This document shows positions 47,888-59,493 of a stretch of DNA of 64,000 nucleotides, piece after piece (the first letter of the stretch is position 1; each line of letters starts with the position of its first letter). The stretch covers positions 16,891,501-16,955,500 of the forward strand of contig JASXTE010000004.1 in the NCBI GenBank assembly GCA_030280995.1, given 5' to 3'. The notes below the pieces were generated by a model, which made no database searches, was not told the origin of the DNA, and worked only from the letters and a program-made list of their open reading frames with translations. Made by a program: the position numbers and the translations under genes. The stretch is from Hemileia vastatrix. Taxonomy: Eukaryota; Basidiomycota; Pucciniomycetes; Pucciniales; Zaghouaniaceae.

Positions 47888-48705
47888 GGATGTGGCATCT
47901 GAAGGAACTTATATGGAAGACTAAAATTCAAGAGAGTCATGTGGATAGATGACAATACCACCTGTAGTTCTGGAGAAATCCCTGAACCAGTTGGCATCCA
48001 AGTATACCGTGAGACATGGAGTTTTATTATTTTTAGATATAAATAAAGTTTTATGTTTTAAGTGTAGTTTAAATAGCCTAAAAGATAATTTAATGCATGC
48101 AAATGATCATTGTTTGGATTCTTTGTGTTTCTAGCTAGTTGATGTACTGTAAAACTTATGTCTGGTTGTGATTCTGTTGCAAAATAGCTTAATAATCCTA
48201 CAATAGATAGGTATTCACAAGGTTTAATTGAATTATGGACCTTTGGAGAGAAGGATAGGTCAATTTTTGTTGGAAGTGATTGGTGATGTGGAAGTTTAGT
48301 GACGAGATGTTTCATTTTATTTTTAGATATGAGTTCTGCTTGGCTGAGTTGAAAACCTTTCTCATCTCATTCAATATTAATACCCACTATGCTTTCAATT
48401 TCTTTTTGCCATTTAATAGTAAGTGTCTGCTGTAGATTTATTTTTGATCTTTTTAGAGTATCTGTTGAATTTCCTGAAACCAGACTATCATTCACATGGA
48501 CAGAAAAAATGACATTTGATGCATTTTTTAAGGAAATATATATTATTGTCAAAAAATTAAATTTTATAACCAATTGATCTAAGTTGTTTTCTGAAATAAT
48601 TCCTTTAGAAACATTCTGCTTGATAAGTCCCATACAGAGCTTTCTTGAGATTGTAAGCTTTGCAATAATTATGTTCAAAACATGGTGGATTTTAAACCCA
48701 AAATT
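47888..48705 (-). pseudogene. Ty1/copia RT - RNase H remnant
   Basis: Minus-strand frames show copia RT ('FSVHVNDSLVSGNST', where YVDD is usual, so the first Asp is Asn), 'QTLTIKWQKEIESIVGINIE', 'YLSIVGLLSYFATESQPDISFTVHQLARN' in pieces, and an RNase H start ('LDANWFRDFSRTTGG'). Stops interrupt it. It is the host sequence into which D inserted on one side and C2 on the other. Confidence 0.8.
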
Positions 48706-49497
48706 TGTAGAAAGACTCTTAAAGTTGCCTTGCTGAAAGAGAATCCAAGGGGGTTATATAAACAGAAGATAATCCTGTCCCTTTAAGTAAAATAAGATTT
48801 CACAAGTAACTAAGCTAGAACCTCTAATTGATATAAATGACCAATAAACTATTTTTCATTAACAGTGTTGAGATGTAGAACAAGTGTACTTTGTAATGAG
48901 GGAAAGAAATACAACAGTGAAGCTTTATTCTGAAAAGTTATTTAAATGATTGAATAATACTTTTTATGAAGCTATTATTTTTATTGGAAATAGATCTTAA
49001 AATAAAGTCCATGACATTGAGACCTTTATAATGGTACCCTGTAAGTATATCTTTATGAGTTTTTGAGTGAAATTAATAATATGTTATGTAAAAGTGTTAT
49101 ATTTATAAGTTTATTACAATTCTATAATTTTTTATGTAAAATATTAGTGTGGTTGATATTATTCCTTGTTCTATGATTGTTGCCGTACGTTAAGATGTCT
49201 GTATGATGTCTTTCAGCCTGGATATCCCCAGGAATGAGTAAAAAGTATTTATAAGTAATGTTAAACACATGGAATACATATGGGAACAATATATTAAAGT
49301 ACACAAGTTGTATACATAAGTAAAAATTATGATAAAATACAATATATGCCATTATAACACCTTATATACATTCATATATCCACCTTTTATAAGTCTTATC
49401 TACTTAATATTAAGTTGGAATATGTTAGGGTAATCTTAAGAGCCTTTAATCTAAGGCTAAATAAATCTTAAGTAGACTTAAAGCTGTTGTTTTCATT

Positions 49498-49747
49498 CAC
49501 TACGCAATATAGCTGGTGGACTTGCTAGCAAGTCCTCAACCTGAACTCAGATGGAACTCAGACTGAACTCATACTGAACCCATACTGTACTCTACTTAAA
49601 AACCCACCTAAAACTGTTCTTCTGAGTGGTGCTCATCCCTGATTGTATGGCTCCTTTATCAATATCTCAATTTGTGTTCAATCTGTGGTGAGTTTGGATC
49701 CAGGGTCGCGGACTTGCTAGCAAGTCTGCCACCCATATGGTGTGGTG
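49498..49747 (-). mobile_element. CACTA-like MITE, copy 2
   Basis: 250 bp, ends CACTACGCAATAT and ATATGGTGTGGTG, 3-bp duplication ATT (49495-49497 and 49748-49750). The paralogous uninterrupted site is in solo LTR F near 30205. Palindromes near both ends (49518-49535 and 49708-49729). GAACTCA-type subterminal repeats start at 49543, 49554, 49565, 49576 and 49587, exactly 11 bp apart. Confidence 0.92.
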
Positions 49748-50079
49748 ATTGTTTTATGTAAAAATCAATAAATGTGCTTTGAATAACCTACAAGTTGATT
49801 ATATGCACTATAAATTTAATAATATTAAAAATTCTCTTTAACAGATTGATTTGTCTTAATTAGAACTATTGATTTGGCTACTCAAATGCATAAAAATAAC
49901 ACTTTTCAATTTTGGTGTTTTTTATGCCAGAAATGTTTTCTGTGTACTGGACACATACTGCTTGCATATTTCCCATGTGAATAGCTTAATTTTTAGCAAA
50001 TTCAGCTTTTCATGCTAAAATTACCCCACATTCTATTCCCACTATAGGGAAACACCCTAAAATAGGCCAAAGGTGCTTA

Positions 50080-50339
50080 CAACACACAATATGGGGGCGG
50101 ACTTGCTAGCAAGTCCGCAACCTTGGACCCAAACTCACCACAGATAGAACACGAATTATACTATTGAAAAAGGAACCATACAATCAGGGATGAACACCAC
50201 TCAGCAGAATAGTTTTAGGTGGGTGTTATAGTAGAGTTTAGTATGGGTTTAATATGATTTCAGTCTAACTTTCATCTGAGTTCCATCAGAGTTCAGGTTG
50301 GGGACTTGCTAGCAAGTACACCCCCTATATTGTGTGGTG
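50080..50339 (+). mobile_element. CACTA-like MITE, copy 3
   Basis: 260 bp, opposite orientation to copy 2. Ends CAACACACAATAT and ATATTGTGTGGTG, 3-bp duplication TTA (50077-50079 and 50340-50342). The empty site is seen in solo LTR F near 30535 ('gacgcttatttaatgtc'). Palindromes at 50097-50118 (perfect, 22 bp) and 50302-50319 (one mismatch). Confidence 0.93.
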
Positions 50340-51982
50340 TTATTTTGTGTCCTAATTTAATTATAGGTGCATTGACCTTATTATATGCACTAATTTCATT
50401 AATAACCTCAAACTTGGAGCTTTAATTAACTAACAAACTTAAATTGGCCTAAATTAGTCAAGGATTTTCCCATGCAAGAACCTTCCAAGGACTGCATGTA
50501 GGTACCCCACATCTCACACCCTTTTTTGGGTTAATAAGTGGTTTCTCAGTCAATTTTAGTTATTTTTGAATGGGTATTTTGAGTAGTTTAATGTAATGAT
50601 TAGCCCCATAATCTCTACTGCTAATCCCCCTTAATATTGAGTAATAAATAGTCTTTTTTAACTTTTTAGTCTTTTGTGTAAATGTATTACATGCATATAC
50701 TCTCTTTTTTGCTTATTCTTTATTTTGATGGATTATCCCTATTACTACAGGATTTTAGCAGGTGATATCATTCTTATTATGTTACTGGTCACTCTTTATG
50801 TTGTTAGATATGTAAGTTATTTGGAATGTGGCATTATTAACTGTCTATAGAGATGGTAAATCAAAGGCTTCATTGGGGAATTTGTTGGGTATAAAAAGAG
50901 GGGTTTTCTTGGTCTTGTTTTCTACATTCTTTATCATTGCAATCAAGTATATAACCAATAAAGTTACAATAAATATCAATAGCACTTAAAAATTCTTTGA
51001 ATAGTATCTGAATTATCAAATCTATTTTTCTACTAACTATAAGATTGTAATCCATATATAATTATTGAGATTTAAATTACTAAGACCCTTATATTGAGTT
51101 ATATTTTAATATTTATTGGATATGTACTACAGTATTCATATAGGACAATTAAAATCTTCTAGACAACTGAAAATTCAAGCTGGTTCACGTATCTGTACAT
51201 TATCTCAGTCTGACAATGTCCCTCTCTTCTAATTTGGGGTCTACAGGCTTTATATGCATAGTATGTCACATGCTTTATTTTCCCCAGTTAAAGCATCCTG
51301 GTGCTTATCAGCAGATTCCTGGAGCAGTCAGGAGATTGAATGGACTTCCAGACTCAATTAGAGCCTTAAACTACTAATAAGAAATCCAGAAAATTTACAG
51401 ATGATAGAGCTAACACTCCTTTATATTCCATTCCAAATGTCATAGTCTGCCCAGCCCTATTTATCTAGTGACAAATTATCAAAGTTAAGTAAATTATGAA
51501 AATCAAAAATAATCAAAAATACTTTATAAAATTATATAAAAATAAAAGAAAAATAGTAAAAATTACCCAAAAGTTATTCAAAAATTGATTAAGCTTCTTA
51601 AGACTCCTTAAGTTAATTTCCATACACTTTTAGACCTATAATTTCATTTTCTGACCATTAATTAACTGTTATTATTGAATTGTAAAATTTTCTCTTTTTA
51701 AACCATTTTTAACACCCATTTCTTTAAATATTTACCACTATAAAAATAATTTGGCTTTTAAAATCCACATAATCATCTCCAAAAACCACTTTTAATAATC
51801 CTTAGTCCCATACAAATCTTTAGAATACCACATTCTCCCTCAAATGAAGAATTTACTCATTCTTTTAGATTTCAAATATTTATTTGATCACATATTCATC
51901 TTCTCTTCATCCTCTTCAACCATCTACTTCAACTACTCCTGAAAACTTTTCACTTTATCTTAATATAAGCATCATCATCAAC

Positions 51983-52408
51983 ATGTCATTAAAAGACCTT
52001 GCCATCCCATGTGAACTTTGTGTTAAATACCAGGTACCTTGTCTGATTTCTAACCCTGGTCTTCCTGGAAGAGCTGCCTGTGATCTTTGCATGCTTAAAA
52101 AAATCAAGTGTATTCATCCAGTTATTCTTTCCATAACTAATGTCTATTATGAACCAGCTGCCCTTCCTGATCCAAAAATACCTAAAAAGAGACTATCCAA
52201 AATTCCTAACATCTTTTGAAACATAAGGTCCAAGACAGATTTTTCTTCTAAAAATCCTAATAATGAGCTTCCTCCTTCTTCTCTGGATCCTAATCCTATT
52301 ATTCAAGTTTCTCCATTAAGTTTTTATAAAACATTATTTCCTGGCTCTAAAAGTTTTTCCATTAATTTTAATTTTAATCATCAGCCTACTGATTCAACAT
52401 CCAACTAA
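51983..52408 (+). pseudogene. Zn(II)2Cys6-like reading frame in C2, antisense to the element
   Basis: ATG 51983 opens a 78-codon frame ending at TGA 52217, and the same frame continues to TAA 52406. Residues 10-40 read CELCVKYQVPC, 12 residues, CDLCMLKKIKC: CX2CX6C X12 CX2CX6C, a textbook Zn2Cys6 spacing. An S/P/N-rich tail follows ('NELPPSSLDPNP', 'FPGSKSF'), resembling the tail of antisense gene 1 of D ('YELPSLPSFPGRKIF'). It sits about 150 bp inside the element's 3' LTR on the strand opposite to gag, the same place and polarity as the D genes. Likely a decayed homologue. Confidence 0.65.
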
Positions 52409-53643
52409 AATCTCTTCCAACTCCTAATTTTCTCCTAAGCTATCAAAATAACTAATACAGATGACATTGGCCAGGTGAGAATTATTATATTAATAAATAT
52501 TCTAAGCTTAATAGATATCTCTTTCTTAATTTTTGTGATGATATGAAGCCTAAATGTTTAACTTTTTTTCAGGAAACACTTACTAGTTATACTGATGATT
52601 TAATGAAGAGACAAATTTAATGAAAAGTTTTGATAACTATTTTGAAAGATTCAAAAAAGATTATTTATTTATATTGTCCTATCTTCTTTTAAATTTTAAT
52701 TCTTTAATCTTTTGGTGCTCTTAAATGTTGTTATCTGGTTCCTCTAATTCATTTTTATTGTCTTCTAATTGTCATATTTAAAATAAACTTTTAATAAATT
52801 GTATTTTCCTTGTGATGATTCAACTACTGAGAGTAAAGTTCAAATCCCTTTAGACTCTCCTCTACCAGTCTCTACTTTCTTTCACAGCATGAGAGAGCGG
52901 GCCTCCCTAATGAGCCAAATACTTTTGATTCCATTCCCATTGGGCTTCCCCCTGAGCCATATACTCTGATTCTATTCTTGCCATTAGGTCCTCCAAGCTT
53001 CCACCTAAATAGTCTACCAAAGAAACCCACTAAATTTCAAATTTTATCCATCTTCAATGATTCATCATCACAACATTCAAATAAATTTCCAACCCTTTAT
53101 ATTAATCATAAATTTTATCATTATTCATACTTTTACCAGAGTTTCTTGAGACCTTTATTTTCAGCTTTTAAAAATCTCCACCAATAATATTTTAAAATCT
53201 CCAATCTTCATTAATTCTAAAATGAATCCATTTGATCACATCTTCATTCCTTAAAGTTAGTTTCACCATTTCCATCAATAACTGAGTTATCCAAATGAAT
53301 GAGTACCAGTTTAATTACTGATGAACTAGTGATAAATTAAAAATGACTGAATTGAATATTTAACTAGATTGAAATTCCCTCCCAAAATCCTTTAAAACTA
53401 AACTTTTAATCAATTTCCAGTTTATAGCCTTAGTGCACTACCCTTCTGCAAAACGCACATAAATTGTTTATATAATGATTTAATTGCCAGTTTAAATCCT
53501 TGGTGGACCAATGAGAAAGTAATTTACCACTATAAGGTCATGGAGGACCCAAGCCTTAAGTTTATTCCAGTTTTAGGTCATGGTGGACACAAACATTCCA
53601 TTGATTCCATAAAAAATACTTGCCCAATAAAATATTCATAACA

Positions 53644-54530
53644 CACCATGCAATATGGGGGGCGGACTTGCTAGCAAGTCCGCAACCTTGAACCCTAATT
53701 CATATCTTTTTGAGCACACATTGAGGAAGTGATGAAACCATCATGAAGAAGTATTGAATTTACTTTGAACACACCTTGAAGCTCATGTGAACACAAATGG
53801 GGCTACAAGGGCTGGAAAGGCTGGAGAGAGGGGTGAGGAAGGGTGTATGGGGTAGCGAAAAGGTTGGGAAAGAGTTGGAAGGGAAGATTAAGGGTTCCGA
53901 GGCATTTTAAATGAAGAAAAGGGTCTGGGAGAGGTTGAGAGGGGTGAAATGGGGATCAAAAGAGGATGGCATACAATGGGGCTGGGAGGATAGCGAAAGG
54001 CATGGGAAGGGAAGACAAGCATGTGTTGATAGAATTGAAAGGGATGGAGATTGGTGCAAACAGAGTGTGAAAATAGGAGGATGAACTCTGTTCTTCGGGC
54101 GAAGAACAGAGTTCACTTCCATAAAATATTAGCTGAAACATAGTTTTCAATTCTGTAAAAACAGTTGTAAGTAATAGAAAAAGTCACTGATTTTTTTTAT
54201 ATGTAATCTGAAATTTTTTAATAAAATTATTGTATTTAAGAATTGCAATATTGTCAATCAATTTTTATTGATCAAATTAATTTAATAAAGTATTATTTTA
54301 ATAAGCTGTTTCAAAAAATACTTTGCATTGAGTAGACTCATGGAATGATTTTTTCTGGCTTCCATTCAGTTATCCTCACACTTTCACTATGTTTTCAATA
54401 TAGATCCATTGTTATTTGTGTGATACTTCAAGTGAAAGTTCAGTATTACTTCAGTCTGAGTTCCATCTGATTTCCATCTGACTTCAAGTTGCGGACTTGC
54501 TAGCATGTCCTCCCCCTATATTGCGTGGTG
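53644..54530 (+). mobile_element. CACTA-like element, long non-autonomous copy
   Basis: 887 bp with the same ends as the MITEs (CACCATGCAATAT and ATATTGCGTGGTG), 3-bp duplication ACA (53641-53643 and 54531-54533). Perfect 22-bp palindrome at 53662-53683 and a one-mismatch version at 54491-54510. The interior holds a G/A-rich tract (53820-54060) and a further 34-bp palindrome at 54082-54115. No transposase frame. Confidence 0.9.
54082..54115. repeat. 34-bp palindrome inside the CACTA-like element
   Basis: 16-bp arms TGAACTCTGTTCTTCG and CGAAGAACAGAGTTCA with a 2-nt centre GG, perfect. Confidence 0.9.
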
Positions 54531-55768
54531 ACATCTTGAAATCATTTATTAAAATTCAGTTATAAGTCTTGATTGACTAACAAATAACATAGAATTCGAA
54601 AATATTCATAAGAATTCAGTTTAAAGTCATGAAGGACTAAAATATTCAAAAGTGTAAATCCAAAGTCTTGAAAAATTCTTGAAAATTAGCCAGTTTAGAG
54701 TCTTGGAGGACTAGAAAATGTCATTAAATATAACTGCATATTCAATGAGAATTGTTAAACCACTTCATTAATTCTAAATATACGAAAAGAAAATGAAATC
54801 CTTGAAATGAAATAAAATGAAATGAAAGAAAAAGAAAAAGAAAAAGAAAATTTAATTTTGTATATTTTCAAACACTAGTAATATTATTTTTTGTGATGAA
54901 ATAAAATTTTAAAGTAAGAGAAATTTAAAGTAGAAAAAATATTATTAAAAATTTGAAAATTAAAATTAAATAAAAAACTATTTTTAAAGATTTCTTCAAG
55001 CCATTTGATAAGCCGTACCCCTGACATCATACCCACATCCAAGTACACCTTGATGTGGGATACACAAGAAATAAATTGAAAATAAATATAAATAATTTTG
55101 AAAATTTTATAAAAACATAATGAAAAAAATAGAAATGATAACTGTGTGGGCTCCCTCTAATTTTCAAAAAATATTGGAGACCACAAGTGATAATTATCCC
55201 TGAACAAATTAATTTATAATAAATTTATAAAATTTAAAAAAATTTAAAGAGTAAAATTTAAACATATAACATTTAAACATAAAGAAATTCTATAATTAAA
55301 AATAAATCATAAAAAATCTTTGAATCGGGCTTCAAATGAGTGTAATCATAGTAATGTCATGTGATCCAGCTTGTAGTCTTAGAGGGCTACATATATAACA
55401 AAAACAAAGCCAGGATTCAACTAGAAACAGGGAAACTTCAGTAACAAACATTGTGGGGTAATTGTGTATAGAGAAGCAAGCCCATCAATCACCCCTAAAA
55501 TTTCCAATATTAAATTTAGAAGGTTCCCCTGTGAACACTTCTACCAAAAATAAATACATTTGGACACAATTTTTCACAATAAACATTTACAACATTCAAA
55601 TTTTTAGTGATTGTTTTTTTAAATGATTGTTTTTATTTTATACTCTTTTTCAGATTAAATCTTCTTTAAGCAATAGTAGAATATTTTATCCACATCTTGG
55701 AGGAAATATTCATAAATGATGGTTTGTAATTTATCCTCATTTCAGATTTAAAATTTGGCACACCTAGT

Positions 55769-56010
55769 CACCACAGAAAAAATGGGGGGGTATTGCTAGC
55801 AATACCCCTTGCTTGAGCTCCGTTGAGCCACAAATCTATGCTTGAATTATGCACACATCATCACCATGTAGGAAATTGTTTGGCCTTACATTTAGTCAGA
55901 GATTTGTCACAGATTGAGCTCAAGATGAACCTACATTGATCACCGTTTGATCTTGTAAAATCCTAATTTGATCATCAGTTAAGCTCCCTTTGATCTCACT
56001 TTGATCTAAC
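55769..56010 (+). mobile_element. One end of a second CACTA-like family
   Basis: CACCACAGAAAAAATGGGGG followed by a perfect 22-bp palindrome (55787-55808) with core GTATTGCTAGCAATAC, placed as in the MITEs. Subterminal TTGATC-like hexamers occur at 55914 (TTGAGC), 55925 (ATGAAC), 55936, 55947, 55968, 55990 and 56001: spacings 11, 11, 11, 21, 22 and 11. The other end was not found in the window, so the extent rightwards is unknown. The preceding 3 bp are AGT. Confidence 0.6.
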
Positions 56011-57713
56011 ATAAGCTTTTGCATATCCAATATGTCAACTATTCACTTTCAAAAAGATTCATAATGAATTTCACATGGAATATTAGAAACGAAACCAGTA
56101 ATTTTGAGTAAATGTCTCATCAAAATGATTAATCTACAACAAAATACCATCAAAATTCAATCTGATTACTGAAAACTTTTGTTAAAATGACTAATAGATA
56201 TTTAAATTGGAAAATAATATTCCATTTCTCAATTTCAAATTCAAAATATAAATCCTCGTTTGAAATGTGAATTTTGTAGATTCCTTGCCTTCCTATATTA
56301 TGAGTAATATTTGAGGTATTTTACACCTTTGTAAATATGGTGTTGTGCTGCTAGAAATTATCTCTGTTTCAATTCAACTTTATTGAAGCTTGAGTCCAGA
56401 ATGATAAATATTTTATAACTATTTTGAGAAAAAAGTCACTAGTAATGAATTTAGCCTTTTATCTGTCCTTTATTAAACCTCACTTAATCCTACTTAAATC
56501 CAAATTGACCCACAAAAACCTTATTTGGGATATTTTTTAGCCCAGGATGATTCAAGATTGGAGCAAAATATTATTTTAAATATCCAATATGCCTATTGAT
56601 TAAATTTCTTCAAGCTTACTTTAAATTCACATTAACATTAACTTTCACAGGAAATATTAAACACAAATCTTGAAAATATAGTATTTAAAATCATAATAAA
56701 TATAATATAATATGCTTACAACAAAATATTCTTTCTGGATTAATTGAAACGAAAAATTGTTCATTTGTGAAAATAGAAAAAATACTATCCATCCTGAATT
56801 TAGAATTCATTTTTAAAAATTTAATGCCCCCTCACTTTCAAGTTTATCATGTATTTCGAAAATTATATTTTTAATAATTTTGTGAATAGTACACCTGAGA
56901 TATAAACTTGGGGATATCAAAAACTAAAACATCAGCAAATTGAAATGTTTTTTATTGTTATGAATGGAAATAATGATTGAAAAACACCATTAGAGCAAGT
57001 TTGATTTTGAATAATAGGCATACTTTCTCATGTAAATTTCAATAAAAATAATTTTTATTCTTACTTAAGTTGCGGTGGATACATTTGAGCTCAAAAAGAA
57101 TTAAAATTGATAAAATAAGACTTCTATAGTTCATATTCAAAAATGAAATCACCCTTCATTATCTACCTGTAAACTATTTTAAATTGAATAATTTCAAAGT
57201 CAGTATATACTGATGTTATTTTTTCTTCTAAAAAATTTATTATATAGATTAATAGTCATAAACAGTTGACATAGATGTTAAATTTATATAAGCAATCTTT
57301 AATTCATAAAATGATAAAACTATCTTTTATGTAAAAAGTGATGAAGGAAAAAAATATTATTAAATTTTTGATGCACTATCAATAAAATTGAAGATAGAGC
57401 ATATCAAAAGTTTAAACTTAATTTCAATTTTGATATCATCATTTTATTTTATTTTACTTGAGTAGAAAACAGATTTTAAATCTCAATATAATTTTAAATC
57501 CCATTAGTTTGTAGATTTCAACATTTGAAACTATGAAATAAATATTTATGAAAGAATTTTACAATATTTGCCCTTCTAAAAACTCATAAATCCAACTTCA
57601 AATCTTCTAACCTTCACAAGTAACCACAATGCATTCTGAAAATACTCTATATTTAAATAATTAAAGGTAAATAAAATTATGTTTTTATTCTTTATTTCAA
57701 TTTTTGATAAATA

Positions 57714-57744
<31 letters not shown>

Positions 57745-59452
57745 ATTTCTTAAAAAGTCTAAGAGGGAACTTAATAGTGGTTTTGGCATTAGATATATAG
57801 ATTCAACTTTCAAAAAATTTGTTTGGAATAAATTACAAAGACAAAAAGGATATATTTTGATGAAAGAATACTGATTTAGGTTCTCTTAAAATATTATTAA
57901 CCATTTTTATGGAATATTAATCCATGGTTATCATTCTTTATGATATTATCATAGAATTTTTTCCTTTTTTAATATAATGATTTTCTATTGTGTGGTATGT
58001 AGGCTAAGATAAGTTTAAAAGATTTATTGAAGATATATATACCAGAAACAGTATAATCTGTAGATTTATAAATATAACTTACTTTTCTGATGTTTTACAT
58101 CATTGATAAGTAGCTCATGCATTACACAAGTAAATAATTATAGTCTCTGGAAATAATTCCTTGTGAATTTCAATTTTTTTGTTATTCTTAAAATCATTAC
58201 TCAAATAAACTAAAATTTCTTCAAATATTGATTGAAAGAAGGAGTTACAAAATCTTATTTTGTAGTTATAAAAGTTTGAGTTATTTTTCATATTATCAAG
58301 TATAATGAACATTTGTAAATTTTAACTTGAAAACTAGTGATCATAGCAAAGTAATACTGGAAGAATCAGATAAAAAGGGTGGAATAAAGTCATAGCACAA
58401 CAGGAAATGATACAAAATTGTTGATTTTTATCTCATAAAATTCAACTTATTTTTAACATATTTTACCACCTTTAGATAATGTTTAGTGGATTTTAACATT
58501 ATTATAACAAGCAAACTTAACAATGTTTTGATTTTTTTAACAAAAATAAATATTGTTAGATCATTTTTTTAAAAAATATGACTTATTTTTATGCTTTATC
58601 TACAATAGTTAGTAGTTTTTTTTGCAGAAATTACTTGTTTTGATATTCTATTTTTGAATTTTTTAAGAGACTTCATTGCATTAAAGTTTTGTAATAATTT
58701 TTCATTAAAGCATCATATTTTAAATCTAGAGAATTGGTTTTGAAATAATATATATTTTCATGTTAATTGACTCATTATTTTTGGATTGATAAATTATGTT
58801 AAAATTGGGATTGCTTATTTCTAGTGAGTGTACATCATAGTTTGTTTTCAAATCAAAGATTAATAAATGGTGAAATTTGGTAAAACTCTAAATATCTTTT
58901 AAACCTTTTTGATTTAAATAATGTTTAATGTTATGTAATCATTCTATAAGTAGAACACAGTTAAAATCTGATAATGGTACATTGCTTTCAATTTCTAATA
59001 CTAAAATTCTATTCTACTTGAAACAATGTAAACTAAAGCTTGGTATCTCATAAGAAACTCACAATTTTCAAAAATCATATTTCCAACTTTTTAAACATGA
59101 TACACATTAAAATATATTTTTAGAATAATTTCCTAATTAGCTTCAAATACTAGAAAATAATGACCTCAATTTATTTTAATACTTAAACCATTCTGATGAG
59201 TGAATTTCACAATCCTCTAAGTAACATATGGTTACCATTTATACACATATGCATGATTTCTCCTTTTGTTTAATTTTAGCTGAATCTAAAAAGTAAAATC
59301 ACATGTTGAATATCATCTATAGATAAACTTCTTATATTAGAAGCTAATATTTCATATGAGAAATTTGTTATTGAGTTTGGGAAACATTAATAAGTGTTGG
59401 GTATTATAATTGAGCCATTTATTCAAGTAAATAAAAAAGGATGACGTTCTAA

Positions 59453-59493
<41 letters not shown>

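Larger units (their letters stand above)
49211..51215 (+). mobile_element. Solo LTR F2 with two nested MITEs
   Basis: Starts TTTCAGCC (for TGTCAGCC), ends CTGACA, with perfect 5-bp duplication ATGTC (49206-49210 and 51216-51220). Total 2005 bp. Subtracting two MITEs and their 3-bp duplications leaves 1489 bp, against 1493 bp for solo LTR F at 29942. TATAAAA at 50890. More decayed than F. Confidence 0.9.
48706..55768 (-). mobile_element. Element C2: old, degenerate relative of element C
   Basis: LTR-like segment 48706-49210 plus 51221-51832 (split by solo LTR F2), aligned with the C LTR through 'ctgtccctttaa', 'gctagaacctctaatt' and the end 'taccaca' plus purine-tract complement 'ttctccctc'. 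The internal part shares with C the hairpin repeats, a 'cccacatccaagtacaccttgatgtgg' block (54999-55070; C: 33556-33630), a 'gtgggctccct' block (55145; C: 33855) and a 'cccatcaatcacccc' block (55475). It stops at 55768, where a CACTA-like end begins, and the gag part is missing. Carries a Zn2Cys6 frame antisense to the element. Confidence 0.72.

Noticed and set aside
53907..54150. 64-71 aa minus-strand frames in the 887-bp element
   Set aside because: Arise from the G/A-rich tract (Pro/Leu/Ser-rich translation). No transposase motif.
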